64,000 nucleotides of DNA, taken from NCBI GenBank assembly GCA_016081115.2, contig CM071925.1, forward strand, positions 16,776,748 to 16,840,747. Direction: 5' to 3'. This DNA is from Rehmannia glutinosa. Taxonomy: Eukaryota > Streptophyta > Magnoliopsida > Lamiales > Orobanchaceae. The position numbers were made by a program, and so were the translations under genes. The notes below the pieces were generated by a model. The model made no database searches and was not told the DNA's origin. It saw only the letters and a list, made by a program, of their open reading frames with translations. Positions within the stretch are counted from its first letter, which is position 1. The number at the start of each line of letters is the position of its first letter. Positions 45,169 to 57,413 of this stretch are shown in pieces.

Positions 45169-45999
45169 TTAAACTGAGGCCGAGGCCTCCAACGAAACAA
45201 TGTCAACAATATGAGTGGGGGTAACACCCTCATAAAGGCCTACGCTACTAAGAGAAATAGCAAAACGAGCAATATGGTGCGCTAGCGAGTTACCGTTTCT
45301 AGGAATATAAGAAATCGAAAAACTGGGAAATTCTCTACTCATATATATAATGTCTAGGACGATGCCACCAAAATAGGATAAGTCCGTCGGATTCTTGTTC
45401 ACCCCATCGGCTAGCATAATGCAGTCTGTTTCGATCTGGATGTGAGTCAGCCCTATTTTGCGAGCTTCTTCCAATGCTTCTCGACAGGCCAGGGCCTCCG
45501 CAATCTCCACCGAGTAAACATGTTGAAATTTACGAGCAATCATCTTCTGCAGCTCCCCATTAGCATCACGAATGGTTGCTCCAATTCCCGTTCCTTCCAT
45601 CACTTTTACTGAGGCATCCGTATTAATTTTATAAAATCCTACAGCTGGGCTTTGCCAATGGGAGTTTGACTGAGGTTGCGTTGTTGTCCGATCCTCCGAA
45701 CGACATGCCATAGCATCTTGGTAGGAGTGGAGACATCTAAGAGCTATGGAAAAACACTCGACGTGTGGGATGTCTTTTTGCTGGAAGATTAACATGTTGC
45801 GTGCGTACCAGAGGGTCCAAATGAGCACAATGAAGAGTTCACCCACACCTTCCTGTTCGATTTTTGATATTTCATTCAGCAAATCTGGGATTGAGGCCTG
45901 GGGTATGTCTATAAGCTGGTTTAGACGAAGTGGGGATGCATGCAAATAAAACTTACTCCGCGGACAATCCCTTAGAGCATGTTCCATCGATTCCTCCAT
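45169..45999 (-). pseudogene. LINE C-terminal RNase H domain (open, 276 aa)
   Basis: The longest open frame in the window. After a SMEHALRDCPRSK segment (end of the zf-RVT part) and LFIVLIWTLWYARN comes a plant-LINE RNase H fold: FYKINTDASV with the first Asp, GIGATIRDANGEL, SVEIAEALACREALEEARKI with the catalytic Glu, and HIQIETDC with the second Asp. The end motif RNGNSLAHHIARFAI has His where classical RNase H has Asp, as is usual in plant LINE RNase H. It would remove RNA from the cDNA hybrid during retrotransposition. The element around it is broken, so it counts as part of a pseudogene. Confidence 0.85.
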
Positions 46000-46019
46000 T
46001 ATTCCACACCTCCCACATG

Positions 46020-46779
46020 CAGAGAGATCTCAATCTTCCATTTGCACAAGGTCTGCTTGACAGGGACGATGCCATGAGCAGTTCGCCATAGGAAGTTCTT
46101 AACTTTTGGTGGTACATTCAAACCCCATAGCCATTTCTAGAGCTTCATCGGACCGCCCGAATGGGAAGGAATATTTCCCAGATTATCATCCATGGAAATC
46201 ACCACTCTATACCCTATTTTGACCGTGTACACCCCATTTGTAGAATAATTCCAAACTAACCTGTCAGCTCCCCAATGATTTCGGATAGGAATTATTAGTA
46301 TCTTTGTTGCATCCTCGTGGTTGAAAATATCTCGGACTAACTCAGACTCCCATCTATGTTCCTCCACATTTATCAACTCGCATACTCGTAGATCAGACAT
46401 CTATGATGACCTGGATTTTAAAATTGCTATTGTCCGGGATCCATGGGTTGTGCCATACTCGGATACTAGTTCCATTCCCAACAGACCATCGAATACCTTT
46501 ATAGAGGATTTCTCGACTTGCTAGAATGCTTCGCCAGGTAAAACTAGGGTTATAGCATTGTGTAGCAGTTAAGAAATTTCCATTGGGGTAATACCGTGCC
46601 TTGAGGGATCGAGCTAGGAGAGAGTCGTAAACCTGAATAAGTCGCCACGCCTGTTTCGTGAGCATAGCTTTATTAAAAGCGGTGAGTTCTCCAAATCCCA
46701 GGCCTCCTTCACTTTTTGGTAGACAAAGAGCTAGCCATGACTTCCAGTGGATCCGATGCTCATCATTTCGTTGGCCCAA
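46020..46779 (-). pseudogene. LINE zf-RVT region
   Basis: Segments IHWKSWLALCLPKSEGGLGF, then FNKAMLTKQAWRLIQ, SLLARSLKARYYPNG, FTWRSILASREIL and VWHNPWIP, followed in another frame by LRVCELINVEEHRWE, GADRLVWNYSTNGVYTVKIG and KVKNFLWRTAHGIVP. This is the usual stretch between RT and the zinc-binding C-terminus of plant L1 ORF2. Two frameshifts. Confidence 0.82.
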
Positions 46780-46821
46780 CCAGAAATTTGAAATAAGGGA
46801 GTTAATCTTATTACAAATATC

Positions 46822-48214
46822 CTAGGGGATTTGGAAGCAACTCATGATATATGTGGGGATCGCTTGTGCCACACTCTTCACAAGAACCATTTTCCCGGCC
46901 GCCGATAGAGTTTTAGCTTTCCAATCTTTCAGTTTCTTCCGGATGCGATCGAGAAGAGACTGAAATAAAGCCTTTTTCGACCTCCCAACGGTAGCAGGTA
47001 GTCCAAGATATACAGTTTGCTTATCAACCCTCTGAACCCCTATGCGATCTGCTAGTTCCACGGCTTTGTCCAGGTGAACCCCCTTGCTAAAACTATCTCT
47101 GATTTTTCAAAGTTCACAAGCTGCCCAGATGCCTCACAATAATCCGAAATAATGCTTTTTGTTTCCTCAAGTTCTTCACGGTTCGCATTGCCAAAAATGA
47201 CACTAGCGTCTGCAAAAAATAGGTGAGTGACTGGGGGTGCTCACCTGCAAATTTGCGCTCCATGAATCATGCCTAATGTTTCTGATCTTCGAATAAGGGC
47301 CAAGAAAGCCTCTGCACAAAATAGAAACAAATAGGGGAAAAGAGGGTCGCCTTGTCGAAGGCCTCGTGATGGATTAAAGGGAGCTCAAGGAATACCATTA
47401 CACAAAACTGAATAAGACACAGATGAAACACATCGCATAATGAGAGACACAAATGTGGCTCCAATGCCAAATTTCAACATAATATGCTCAAGGAAAGACC
47501 ATTCAACCCTATCCTAGGCTTTACTCATGTCAAGCTTCATAGCAAAAATTCCACGATTTTTGGATTTATTATTTTTCATGGAATGGAAAATCTCGAAGGC
47601 AAGCAGAGCGTTGTCAGTGATAAGGCGTCCTGGGACAAACACCGACTGGCTATGGTGGATAAGATGAGGAAAAGTGACTTTTAATCTATTAGCTATGGTT
47701 TTTGTGATGATTTTCAAAATCACGTTACATAAGCTAATGGGTCGAAAATCACTAGGAAGTTCCGGGTTTTTCTTCTTGGGAATAAGGACAATATGGGTGC
47801 TATTAAGAGGGGAGGGTCGACACCATCATTTAAAATACCAAGAGCCACAAAAAGAATATCAGAACGAACATGAGACCAAAAATTTTGATAGAAAAGAGCA
47901 GGCATACCGTCCGGCCCCGGGGCCTTTGAAGGGTGCATTTGAGCTAGAGTCTCCATCACTTCCTTTTTTGTGAATGGTGCACATAGGCTGGCATTGAGTT
48001 CACTAGAGATCCTTGAGTCGACTACCTCTAACGCCCTGTCCATTTCAATTAGGTGTGGATTAAAACAAATTGCTAAAGTAGCCCCGTAAAGTCTCCACAA
48101 TCTGATCGTCCTCCTCCACCTTATTGCCTTTCTCATCCCAAATCCACTTAATGGTGTTTCAACGCTTCCCGCCATTCGCCACCATATGGATAAAGGCGGT
48201 ATTTTTATCACCAT
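46822..48214 (-). pseudogene. LINE reverse transcriptase
   Basis: In order: FTKKEVMETLAQMHPSKAPG and PDGMPALFYQNFW (about 47.97-47.86 kb), IITKTIANRLK, FVPGRLITDNALLAFEI and FAMKLDMSKA (47.7-47.5), SRGLRQGDPLFPYLFLFC (about 47.37), FADASVIF (FADD changed to FADA, about 47.21), VYLGLPATVGRSKKALF and LSAAGKMVLVKSVAQAIPTY (47.0-46.85). Several stops and frame changes. Confidence 0.88.
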
Positions 48215-48432
48215 CTTTGATCCAGTTGGCCCGGGCTCGTTGGTGCCACATTGTTTCTTCCCGCTTCAAGAGTTCATCGATTTTGCCTTCCAACATTTTA
48301 GCTGCCTTAATATTTTCCTGGGTAGGGGGTCTGGTATGGAGGCGACTAAGTTGGTCTTTTGTTATCACAATTTGGCTTTGGATATTTCCAAAAATTCCTT
48401 CTCCCAACCAAGTATAGACATACCCACCGATT

Positions 48433-48981
48433 TTATTTATCTCTTATGGAAACAGGTGACTGGTTCGAAGAGTGTTCATCCCATATGTCTTGGATGAAAG
48501 GTCGCCACGAAGTGTCATGAAGCCACATTTTTTCGAAGCGAAAGATTTTTGCATTTTGCTTCCTGCCTCTACCCTGTTTGGACCACAATATCAGAATGGG
48601 GCAGTGATCGGATGAAAGTCTAGTAAGGTGCCTGACTTTGTAATCCGGGAATTCACTCACCCAATTAATATTAGCCATACAACGATCAAGCTGTTTTTCG
48701 ATGTTGTTTTTGTCCGCTTGGCCATTAGACTAAGTAAATTTGAAACCTTCAAATCCGAGATCGTCCAAATCACAGAATTGCATCGCTTGTCTAAAAGCCT
48801 CAATTTTTGAATTATCTTTCGGTCTTCCACCTATTTTCTCATGATGGAAAAGGACTTCATTGAAGTCACCCAGGCACAACCAAGGAATGTCCGAATTGGG
48901 TTTCAACTCCCTAAGGAGCTGCCAAGTATATTTTTTCGGTTCTCTCCTCCACCGTATATATGTAGGTCCCAAGGGGTGTGA
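48433..48981 (-). pseudogene. LINE endonuclease, C-terminal part
   Basis: From the Sirevirus junction: RWRREPKKYTWQLLREL, WLCLGDFNEVLFHHEKIGG (catalytic GDFNE), QFCDLDDLGFEGFKFT, LDRCMANINW and RLSSDHCPILI (the SDH motif). These are the conserved EEP endonuclease motifs of L1 ORF2. The N-terminal part is missing because of the insertion at 48982. Confidence 0.85.
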
Positions 48982-49950
48982 TGTAAGGTTTAGAAGGGGG
49001 GGTTGAATAAACCTTACCAAATTTTCGATTTTAGTCCTTTTAAGATTGTTCAACAGAGTTGACTCAAATCACCAGTGTGTCTTGGGGGACACTAAGTTTG
49101 CTTATTCACTAAGTTACCCACTCAACGGACTTGATAGAGTCATGATAGTATAACTAACGCTTTGCTTAAGCCAATACTTAACTTAGTTGATTTGGTTTTA
49201 TAACAGCGGAAGACTTAACACCCTTTGATTGATTTAAACTTGTTTTTATTTAACACTTGTTTTAGCACTTAGTTAATTATCGCTTGGATAGCGATTTAAC
49301 TAACAAATGATATAAAGTAAATGCAGTAATGTAAGTGCTGAAAGTAAATTGACACAAGTAATTTTATAGTGGTTCGAAGATGGGGTAATTCTTCTAATCC
49401 ACTCTTCTCCAACTCCTGGAGGAATCCACTAAGTAACAGATCAAGTTACAAAGCGGTGAACAGTCTAGAGACAGTCTTGATCACACAGACTGGCTTCTCC
49501 TGCGACTCAGCTTCTTCACGAGGCAGTTGCCTTGCTACTTCAGCTCACTTTCAAGTCCTTGGATTTGATCATGAAGCCCTCCAACAAACTTGAAACTTGG
49601 TTCGACCTTGAACCTTTCTACAATCCTTCAACTTGGAAAGTAGACCCTTTTTTGATCTTTAAATTGTTTCCTCTTCAATTGGTTGAAGTTGTCTCTCCTT
49701 CATAGCTTGTGTTGGATCGAGTTTCTTCGAGTTTTAGGCTTGAGGAATATCTTGAAATCCTTTGAGAATATTGCAGGTTAATTTCTTGAATAATGGTTGC
49801 TCTTGCTAGGTTCAAGTAACCCTTTCTCAAATGTATCTTAGCTAAGTTACATAGAGAATGAACATTACAGGGAAATACACAGAGCTATTACAAAAAACTT
49901 ACATCCATATATTTACAAAAGAGTAAAATACATGAAGGGGTTCACAGCAC
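48982..49950 (-). repeat. 3' LTR of the right-hand Sirevirus-like element (right bound approximate)
   Basis: On the + strand it starts TGTAAGGTTTAGAAGGGGGG at 48982. Read on the element's strand, the LTR thus ends with a C run then CTAAACCTTACA, like other Sirevirus LTR ends. The right bound lies between here and the stop of the extra ORF near 49954, and I could not place it exactly. The phrase TTATAACAGCGGAAG inside is also typical of copia LTRs. Confidence 0.65.
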
Positions 49951-49953
49951 ACT

Positions 49954-52900
49954 TCAACGCCTTGGCTGCTTCCTTCTTCTCTCTTCTTCTTCAGCTCTCT
50001 TCCTATCATTCTCTGGTCTTCTCCTCTTTCTTTCTTCTTCCTCTCTCTTCTTCTTTGCGTAGGCTCGCTTAGCATCAGGGTCATCCCTTCGCTGCCTCTC
50101 TTGCCATTTGCGATTCGCCTTTTCATTTTCTTCTTCTTGCCTCCTAATTGTTTCGGCATTCTTGCGTGCAACCTCAAGGTTAGCGAGATGGTCCATCCAG
50201 CCCAATATGTGATCCCTTTCTTCTGTGGATCAACATACGCAACATCATTTGGTCTTGGTCGTGATTGAGAACCTCTTCCACTGCCACCATGTCTTCCCCT
50301 TCCTGACTCAGCTCCTGTTCCTCTGGGAGTATACTTTGTATTGGAGCTTTTGACATCCCAAATGAGTGATCACTGAAGTTTGATGCTTATCACCGAATTA
50401 CACAATTCCAGTCCCTTCTCCCAATACAAATCCCAGGCTTGTGGCGGTCATATCTTGAAAATAACCTTCGCTTCTAGAGTTTGGAATTCCTCTAGAGATC
50501 CTGGGCTCGCTCGGCATCCAAAGATCGAATGACAATATCTCTCGGGGGTTTTATTGCAGCATAGTCCTTTCCGGCTGGAGGACCACCGTACTGTTTTCTT
50601 ATCTCTTGAACACGCACTGATTGCTTCTCAGCTACCTTCTCGAATGCAGCTTCAATGACCTTCCTTGATTCTTTCATGGCCATTTCAGCTTTCTTTTCAA
50701 CAGACAGCTTACTTGGTAACTTGCTAAGAATGGAAGCAGAGACACCACCTTGATGCGGGGTTTCAACAAACATGAGTTTCAAAGGAATCGAACTTCCTTC
50801 CCCCTCAGATGTGTCACCTTTCTTCGCCTCCTTGTCACTCCGCTTCTCTTTCTTCAATCCCTTTAGGGCCTCATCTCCTCCCTTTTTGGCATCATCACCA
50901 AATGAAAGGGTTATCCCAGGGAACAATTTGCTCAGAAGGAAATCTAGTCGGCTGATATTAGAATTTTGCTTGATATCTACAGTGGAGTGGGCTTTTCGGA
51001 ACTTAGACCAAGTAGCCTTCGACTCAGCTGTCACCAATATCATCTCCTCCATTAGAAGACTAAACTTCTGGTTCATGTTGTCCTCTAGGCGTGCAATCTC
51101 GCTCTGGTGGTGATGCTTAAGCAACTCCATGTCTGACTTGTGCGCGGTTTCCATTCTGACCATGTACTCTTTCATTCTCTGCTAAAATTTTGACGTGTCT
51201 GCACTCCATACTAGCATCTTGGCAAATAAAGCCTTGAAGTAGCGGACCTGCTCTGAACGCATGGCAGTCTGTTGTGCAGCCTTTTCCCTTATTCGAACAA
51301 TGATCCCTCTCAAATCAGTAGTGAGGGTTGCATCCCGATTGTCCAATCTAAGATCCAAAGATGCCTGGTGGCGTTCCATCTTCTCAATCTCTTCACATTT
51401 TCTTGAAGGCTTCACGAACTTGGTTGTCGGATTCGACTAAGCTTCCCATACTTGCGCATCGAAATTAAAATCCATTGGCACAATCGAATCTGTTGGAATG
51501 ATGGGCTCTTCTTGCACGGTATACTTCTCTTGATCTCTGGAAGACTCTTCCTCCATGTCAGGCAGCTCAGCATTGAATGGAAAGATATCTTCAAAAACAT
51601 TATTTTGGACAAATGGTATCCCCGAAGCTCCACGTTGGGGGGCTTTTCCTTATGCTTCTTGCATTGAATCAACTATATGTGCCTCGGCTGCGGCAACGTC
51701 ATCGGCGGATATCACAACTTTGTCTGCGAGAGAGCTGTTGGAGTCATTATCGCTGCATTGTGGTAGCTCACAAGACTGACTGTTTCAATTGGCAGCGATT
51801 GTAGGGATCTGTCAAGGTGACTAAGCCTCACTGTCTTAACAGCGTCTTTGGTGTCAGTGAGGTTTTCCTTTTGAGTTACCATGTCCTCAGCTGATTCATC
51901 AGTGTCATCGGAGTTTGATGTGGCCTTTGGAGATAGCTCATCATCAAAATTGAATCTCATGGGAGCTGTCTTATGACTGACATTGCTCCGAGATTTGAGA
52001 ACATCCTCAGCCTTGTCCATCGTTGAATCTTCATGTTGTGTGGACTCGACATCATCCTCGGATCCCAAAATGATGTGTCAATGTGTTCTTGGGAATCACG
52101 AAGGGCACTGATCTCCTCTTCTGCAGAACTCCTTCGATTTGAGGAAAGTTTTGTTGCTCCGGTGCCTTACCTAGGGAAGTCTCAACCTCCCTTAGGTCTT
52201 TATTACCCCCAACAGTCTCAACCGCTATAGGGCCTTCTACAATCCCTTCGACAGACTCAACTGTCTTAGGGTCTTCGACATTGGCATCCTTCGGAGTCTC
52301 AACTCCTTGGATTGTACTTTCATGGCCCAGAGTCTTAACTCCCGGGGCCTCTCCATCCTTTGCCTTAGCTGCAGCAGCAGCTTCATCGGCCTGCACATCA
52401 GAGGAAATCTCAGTGAGATAGACTCAACTGTCCGAGCGTCATTAATTTCACTCTGCTTCTCAGTGACTTGCTCTCCTTTTCCTCCAAACTGCAATATTTT
52501 GTCTCCCACAGCATCCTCCGACCCTGCTGTGGTGGAAAGAGCTTCCCCCTTAGCTGGCTCACCAGCTGAGTGAACGACATTGGGGTTACTCAGCTCCTGA
52601 GACACGGCTGTAGTTTCCTTTGAGTGATCAGCCATTGGGGCAGGTGTCTCAACACCTTCTTCAGGGGTAGGCATGGCTTGGGTGCCCACAATTCCAGCTT
52701 CATCGCCAATTCCCTGAGAGCCATCAGTAGAGTGCACGGGGGACGTGGTCGCTGCAATAACGGTTGCAATCTCCTGCGCCACTCCCAATGGATCAGTCCG
52801 AGGAGAGACTTTGGAGGACTCTCCTGGACCTTCTTGAAGGTTCTGCTCGTGCATGGCTCTTGATTCTTTAGTGGCCTGCTTTAACTCGACCTTCTCTACT

Positions 52901-53054
52901 GCAGCAGCTGGATCCATCTCCTCATCGCTGTTGTCAGTGGACTCCACAAGATGTTCATGAGTCCCTGTGTGCAAACATATCTTGGATTTCTCCAAGGCTT
53001 TGGCTCGCTCCTCGGCTTTCTCATTCTCATCCTCCTTAATGGCCCTAAGAGTAT
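49954..53054 (-). pseudogene. extra ORF of the Sirevirus, C-terminal two thirds
   Basis: Continues the - strand ORF beyond the Athila-like insertion with LRAIKEDENEKAEERAKALE. It contains a long acidic, Thr/Ser/Ala-rich low-complexity region (about 52.9-51.7 kb), then a helical region (51175-50492) with KEYMVRMETAHKSDMELLKH, FLLSKLFPGITLSFGDD and VQEIRKQYGGPPAGKDY. A Gly/Ser/Arg stretch follows, then YVDPQKKGITYW and a very charged coiled coil (ARKNAETIRRQEEENEKANR) ending at 49954. At least five frame changes. Its function is unknown. The position suggests an env-like or accessory ORF, but no membrane segment or signal peptide is evident. Confidence 0.6.
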
Positions 53055-55313
53055 TGTTCACCAAAAATATTTTAGTTCATCTAACTGCAAGTGTACAGTG
53101 TAGTTTATATAATAATGGCAAGCAAGGTCGTATTCCTCAGGGATTGAATCTTGAAACACTTAGGCTATAATAACATCGTATTCCAATTTTATTGAAGCGA
53201 CCAAAAATCAAGTTATTTTTATCTACTAAAATCGAAAATAAGGAAAAATAAATAAAATAAATTTGTGAACCCCACAAGTATTTTCAACATCATTAGGAGC
53301 AACCTTAGGCACATAATCTCAACATGCTTCTTCAATATTAAATGCGAATAATGTTTTAAAAACCAATTCATGCAATTCTATGGGTTCAAATTCCTAATAT
53401 CATTTACTCCTTTGGTCAGGTGGTGCGTAAACAGTTGATTAATAACAATTGTAGACTGGTCAGAACGTTACAATTCTTATTAACTCCAAAAAAAATTGTG
53501 AATTGAATGACTCCCCACAAACACGCCTATCACACATGTTTCATGTCTGAATTCGATTTTCGTCTTCTAGAACTCACTTGGTCGGATTATGGACTAGAAG
53601 TATGACATGCAAATTATTGATCAGATAAAAAGCAATTATAAATAAGTGCTCGAATTCATAAAATAGAACATATGAAGCAATTAAGAAAACAAATAATTAT
53701 ATTTTATACAAATCCACAGTTTCGATTATGCCCCTAAGATCCAAAAAATATGCCAAACATTGATTACAAACTCATAGACAAATCCGAATCAATATTATGA
53801 CATCATATAAGCACATACAAGAGTTCTTAAACATAGAAAGAAAACCCTTCTTGTCGATGGATTCCTTTCCAAGCCCTCGAAGCTCTTATACTCCCTAGAT
53901 GCGAAAGCCTTGTGGTGTTCTTTGCGACCTAGCCTTTTGCTCTCAGAAGCTCTTCGATTCTTCGGTTCCTGTGTTATTTGATGTGTTTTTGCTGTATGAA
54001 GTTGTCATTTTTCGTGCAAGACTTGGTCCCCTTTATATAGATGCTTGGAGAGGTCACTTGTAGAGTCTGAATGGGAGAAAAACTCCAAAAAACGCATCTG
54101 GCATAGTCCCACACAGCCAGGCCGTGTGGAACCACATGGTTGTGTGGATTTTAGCCCTTTCCCACACGCCCGTGTGGTCTCACATGATCGGGTCATGCGG
54201 CCCTGGTTCCGTCCCATTTTTTCATCCCTTTTTCACACGGTTGTGTGATTTTCACACCGGCACTCCACACGGCCGTGTGATACCACACGGTCCGACCGTG
54301 TGACGTGTTTTTTACCGTGTTATTGTCCGAATTAGCTCCTGGGATCTTCATGAAAGTTGTATCCATTTCCCTTAGATTTCCATAGGCACTTGAGGCCCTG
54401 TTTGTTTATGTTTCCATGGTCCATTTCCAGTTTCTGGAGTTGGAAATAGAATTTTGAGAATTTATTGGTTTTCGTGTGGAAATTGGGATTGTGTTTGGAT
54501 GAATGAATTGAAATGTGTTTTATGTAGGGTTGGAAATGAGATTGTGTTTGGTTTGAGTAGTTTTGAAATATTATTTTATGTATATAATAATTGAAAAGTT
54601 GGTAGTGGTGGGGTCCACTTCAATATTTTAATTTGAATATATAATACTATATTTGTAAGATTATAGTCGGTGGGTCCCATTAGATAGTTATAATTTAAAA
54701 ATAGTAATATTTTAAGTAGATAAAGTTGATAATGGTGGGTCCCATATATATAATTGGGTTAAAATATAAAAATAGTGATTGATAAATAATGATGAGTGAT
54801 GTAGGGTAGTGTATAGGTTTGAGAATAAAAATTATAGGTTTGAGATGTTGTTTTATGTGAAAAATAGAAAATGAAAATGATGATTTCCATTGGAAATTTT
54901 ATTAACAAACATGATTCCACTTTTATGTATAGTTGGAAACTGGAAAGAGGCCATTGGAAACATAAACAAACAAGGCCTGAATCTCTCCAATAGCAATTTG
55001 TAGAGAAAGTTATGGTCAAAATACTAAACCCTGCCAGTGTTAGAAACTGTTAGCGCATTTGGACGTTTTTTAAGGAAGTTCCATTTTGTTCGATCGTCCA
55101 TGTGTTTTGCTCGTATATTATCTCTTGACCTCTACTTTGGAACGTGATATCTCTTTTTATCCAATTTAGCTCCATTTCCTCCAAGAAGTTACAAGAATAC
55201 GCAGTATCACGCCCAACAAAGGAAACCAACCAAAACACACTGAATATACGTGCAAAATCATCAAATATATATCATTTTAAGCCCTCAAATGCACGTATAT
55301 TTTACTCTCATCA
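53055..55313 (-). repeat. 3' LTR of the Athila-type element (contains a MITE)
   Basis: On the + strand it starts TGTTCACCAAAAATATTTT and ends TTTACTCTCATCA. Without the 584-bp MITE and its 3-bp duplication it is about 1672 bp, close to its partner (1690 bp). About ten differences from the partner are seen in the first 240 bp. A GTGTGG/CCACAC palindrome cluster lies at 54100-54310. Confidence 0.93.
54394..54977. mobile_element. Tourist-like MITE, 584 bp, in the Athila-type LTR
   Basis: Ends GGCCCTGTTTGTTTATGTTT and, inverted, GGCCTTGTTTGTTTATGTTT. A 3-bp duplication TGA lies at 54391-54393 and 54978-54980. The other LTR (58755-58762) is uninterrupted at this position, which proves the insertion. 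The 3-bp duplication points to the PIF/Harbinger (Tourist) group, although TGA departs from the usual TWA. Confidence 0.92.
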
Positions 55314-57389
55314 AATACCCCCAAACTTAAAGCATTGTTCGTCCTCGAGCAAATTTAGAAAAACAATAAAAGGGGTAAAAATGAAAGAACACCCAAGAAC
55401 ACTATAAACATAAAATGGCATTAGACTTCATACTTAAAGAAACCATGTAATTCATCATCAAGAAGTCATTATTCACAAGCTTGGCATAATCAATACTCTC
55501 TCGGGTACTTGACATCGCGACTCACAATTAAATCGTGTATCACTCTACTCTCAGAAGTGTATGGTAAGTGTTTACGCTCAAATTCAATTCAGTGAATGTA
55601 GAACTACCATAGCCTTGCAAATCGTCTAACATCTCTACCACTTTTGTGTGCACAATCTAAGAATTAAAAAGGACTTTTATTAGGTTGTAATGTAGGCTCT
55701 TTGGTAAGGGTAGGGAAATTTGGATTAAGTGACTTGACTTGAGCAAATAGAATTTAAGCATACAGACTTGCAATTCACCAACCCAATTTCAGCATAATAT
55801 TTTTTCAAAATATTTTCTTTTTCAACTTAACTCCACCCTTATTTCTCCCTTTTTTATTCTTAGGCCTTGTTGCCTATTTCTCTTTTTCTTTAACCTCAAG
55901 CCCTCATTTGTTTTTAAGAATTTTCTTTTGCTTTGCTCGATTTTCTCTATTATCTTTTCAGATATTTTCTTTCTTTCTCGAGCTTCATGTATTTTTCATT
56001 TACCCAGATACTGCTCATCCCTCTTTCTTTTGCCAACTTTCTCTCTTTTTCATAAATTGTTTTCACCACATCTCCCTCAAACTTATTAATTTTCTATAAG
56101 CTCAAGAATTTGAAGGGATAAAAACATGTAAATTTTAAAGATCAATGTGGCTTAGAATAAAAGTTTAGGCTCAAAATTGGCTAACTAGAGAATCATGAGT
56201 TCATAGGTAGGCTTTTTAGGCTAAGTAGGCTAAAACAAAGATGGCCTTAGATCATTTTCAAAAATTGCACACACACATGGCTTTGATGAAGATACCAGAG
56301 CAAGTTCTAGAGTTCTAGCAATCATGAATGACACACTCAAGAAAAAATAAGTCTGCATAATATAAAGTAGTTTAAGGCACAAAAGCTCACAAGCTTATTT
56401 TTCGCGACATGCTCAAATACCCAATTTTCTTAATATATGCCAAGCAAATGATTAATTTTCCTCCCAAGAATTTATTACATTATTCCCCCAAGTATGTTAT
56501 CCCATGCCATAAAATATTCATAGTAAAATCATAGGGAGATGGGCATTCGAGCCGGATTAAAAACACACACAAAAGCAATTAAACGTGCTAAAGCGGTAAA
56601 CGTGCTAAAACAAAAACTAACTTAAAATCGAAAAAAATTAAAACAAAAATCAAATTTTTTTTATTCAAGTGCTTCTACATGCAGTCCTAAATGCAATGGA
56701 ACATGCAATAGTACTAGATTACGCATTCTTGACAACCCCCCTAAATTTAAAATATGCTTCGTCCCGAACATATGAGAAAATTATCAAAAAGAAAGAGGAA
56801 TGCGTAATAAGTACTTACAGGGATAGTTCCGATGAAGCCGGGAGCTCATCCGTCAATTCAGAAACTGAAGGAGCAGATCGGACGGTCGGGTCGTGTGCGT
56901 CCACATGCCCGTGTGCATCTGGTTTTTTTTTTTTTTTTTTTCAATATTTTTTTTTCGTTTTTTTATACCCCTAGGGTTTGTCGCGACGTTTCTTGGGTTG
57001 CCTCCCACAAAGCGCTAAGTTTTTCATCTTCAGCCAGACTCAGATTTCTAGCATCACTTTCGTTGAACCGTGTTAGTTGAAATCATTGAGCCCTCGTATT
57101 GTTTACCATCCATCAGACGAATGGCGTTGCTCTGTTTTCTCGGATTAAGTATCGCCTGGGAATTTGCCCTTTTGATGTTGGCCTCCCACTGCAACAGCGA
57201 TTTGGGCTTCTTGTATCTTCAAAGATTCCAGTCTCGCACTCAACAAAAACGATGTTAGAAACAAAAGAGAAAAAATAAAATTAAATAAAAAAATCGAAAA
57301 AAGAATAAAATTGAAAAAAATAATTACAAAAAATATGCTTCAATTAAGATCGGACTACTTATTACTATATTTAAGTAGAATCTAATCAA
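55314..57389 (-). other. internal region of the Athila-type element
   Basis: No gag or pol motif in any frame. Contains the polypurine tract at 55314-55330 (on the - strand AAGTTTGGGGGTATT), a T tract at 56924-56941 and the GGTTGCCTCCCACAAAGCGC phrase. Frames at 55908-57258 are chance products. Confidence 0.75.
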
Positions 57390-57407
57390 TCCCCGGCAAC
57401 GGCGCCA
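57390..57407 (-). promoter_or_regulatory. primer binding site, tRNA-Asp type
   Basis: On the - strand TGGCGCCGTTGCCGGGGA, the Athila-type primer site, 6 bp inside the 5' LTR. Confidence 0.9.
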
Positions 57408-57413
57408 AAAACT

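Larger units (their letters stand above)
45132..48981 (-). mobile_element. L1-type LINE with RNase H, interrupted by a Sirevirus
   Basis: A T run at 45132-45148 (+ strand) is the poly(A) tail of a - strand LINE. Reading leftwards from 48981: endonuclease (to 48433), linker, reverse transcriptase (48214-46822), zf-RVT region (46780-46020) and RNase H (45999-45169). The 5' part is cut off at 48982, where a Sirevirus LTR starts, so the remainder should lie beyond the right end of the window. Frames are broken several times, but long segments stay open. Confidence 0.88.

Noticed and set aside
47674..48497. several + strand frames near 100 codons
   Set aside because: Antisense to LINE reverse transcriptase and endonuclease sequence.
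55908..57258. + strand frames inside the Athila-type element
   Set aside because: Phe/Ser-rich or low-complexity products of T-rich DNA, no gag/pol motif.
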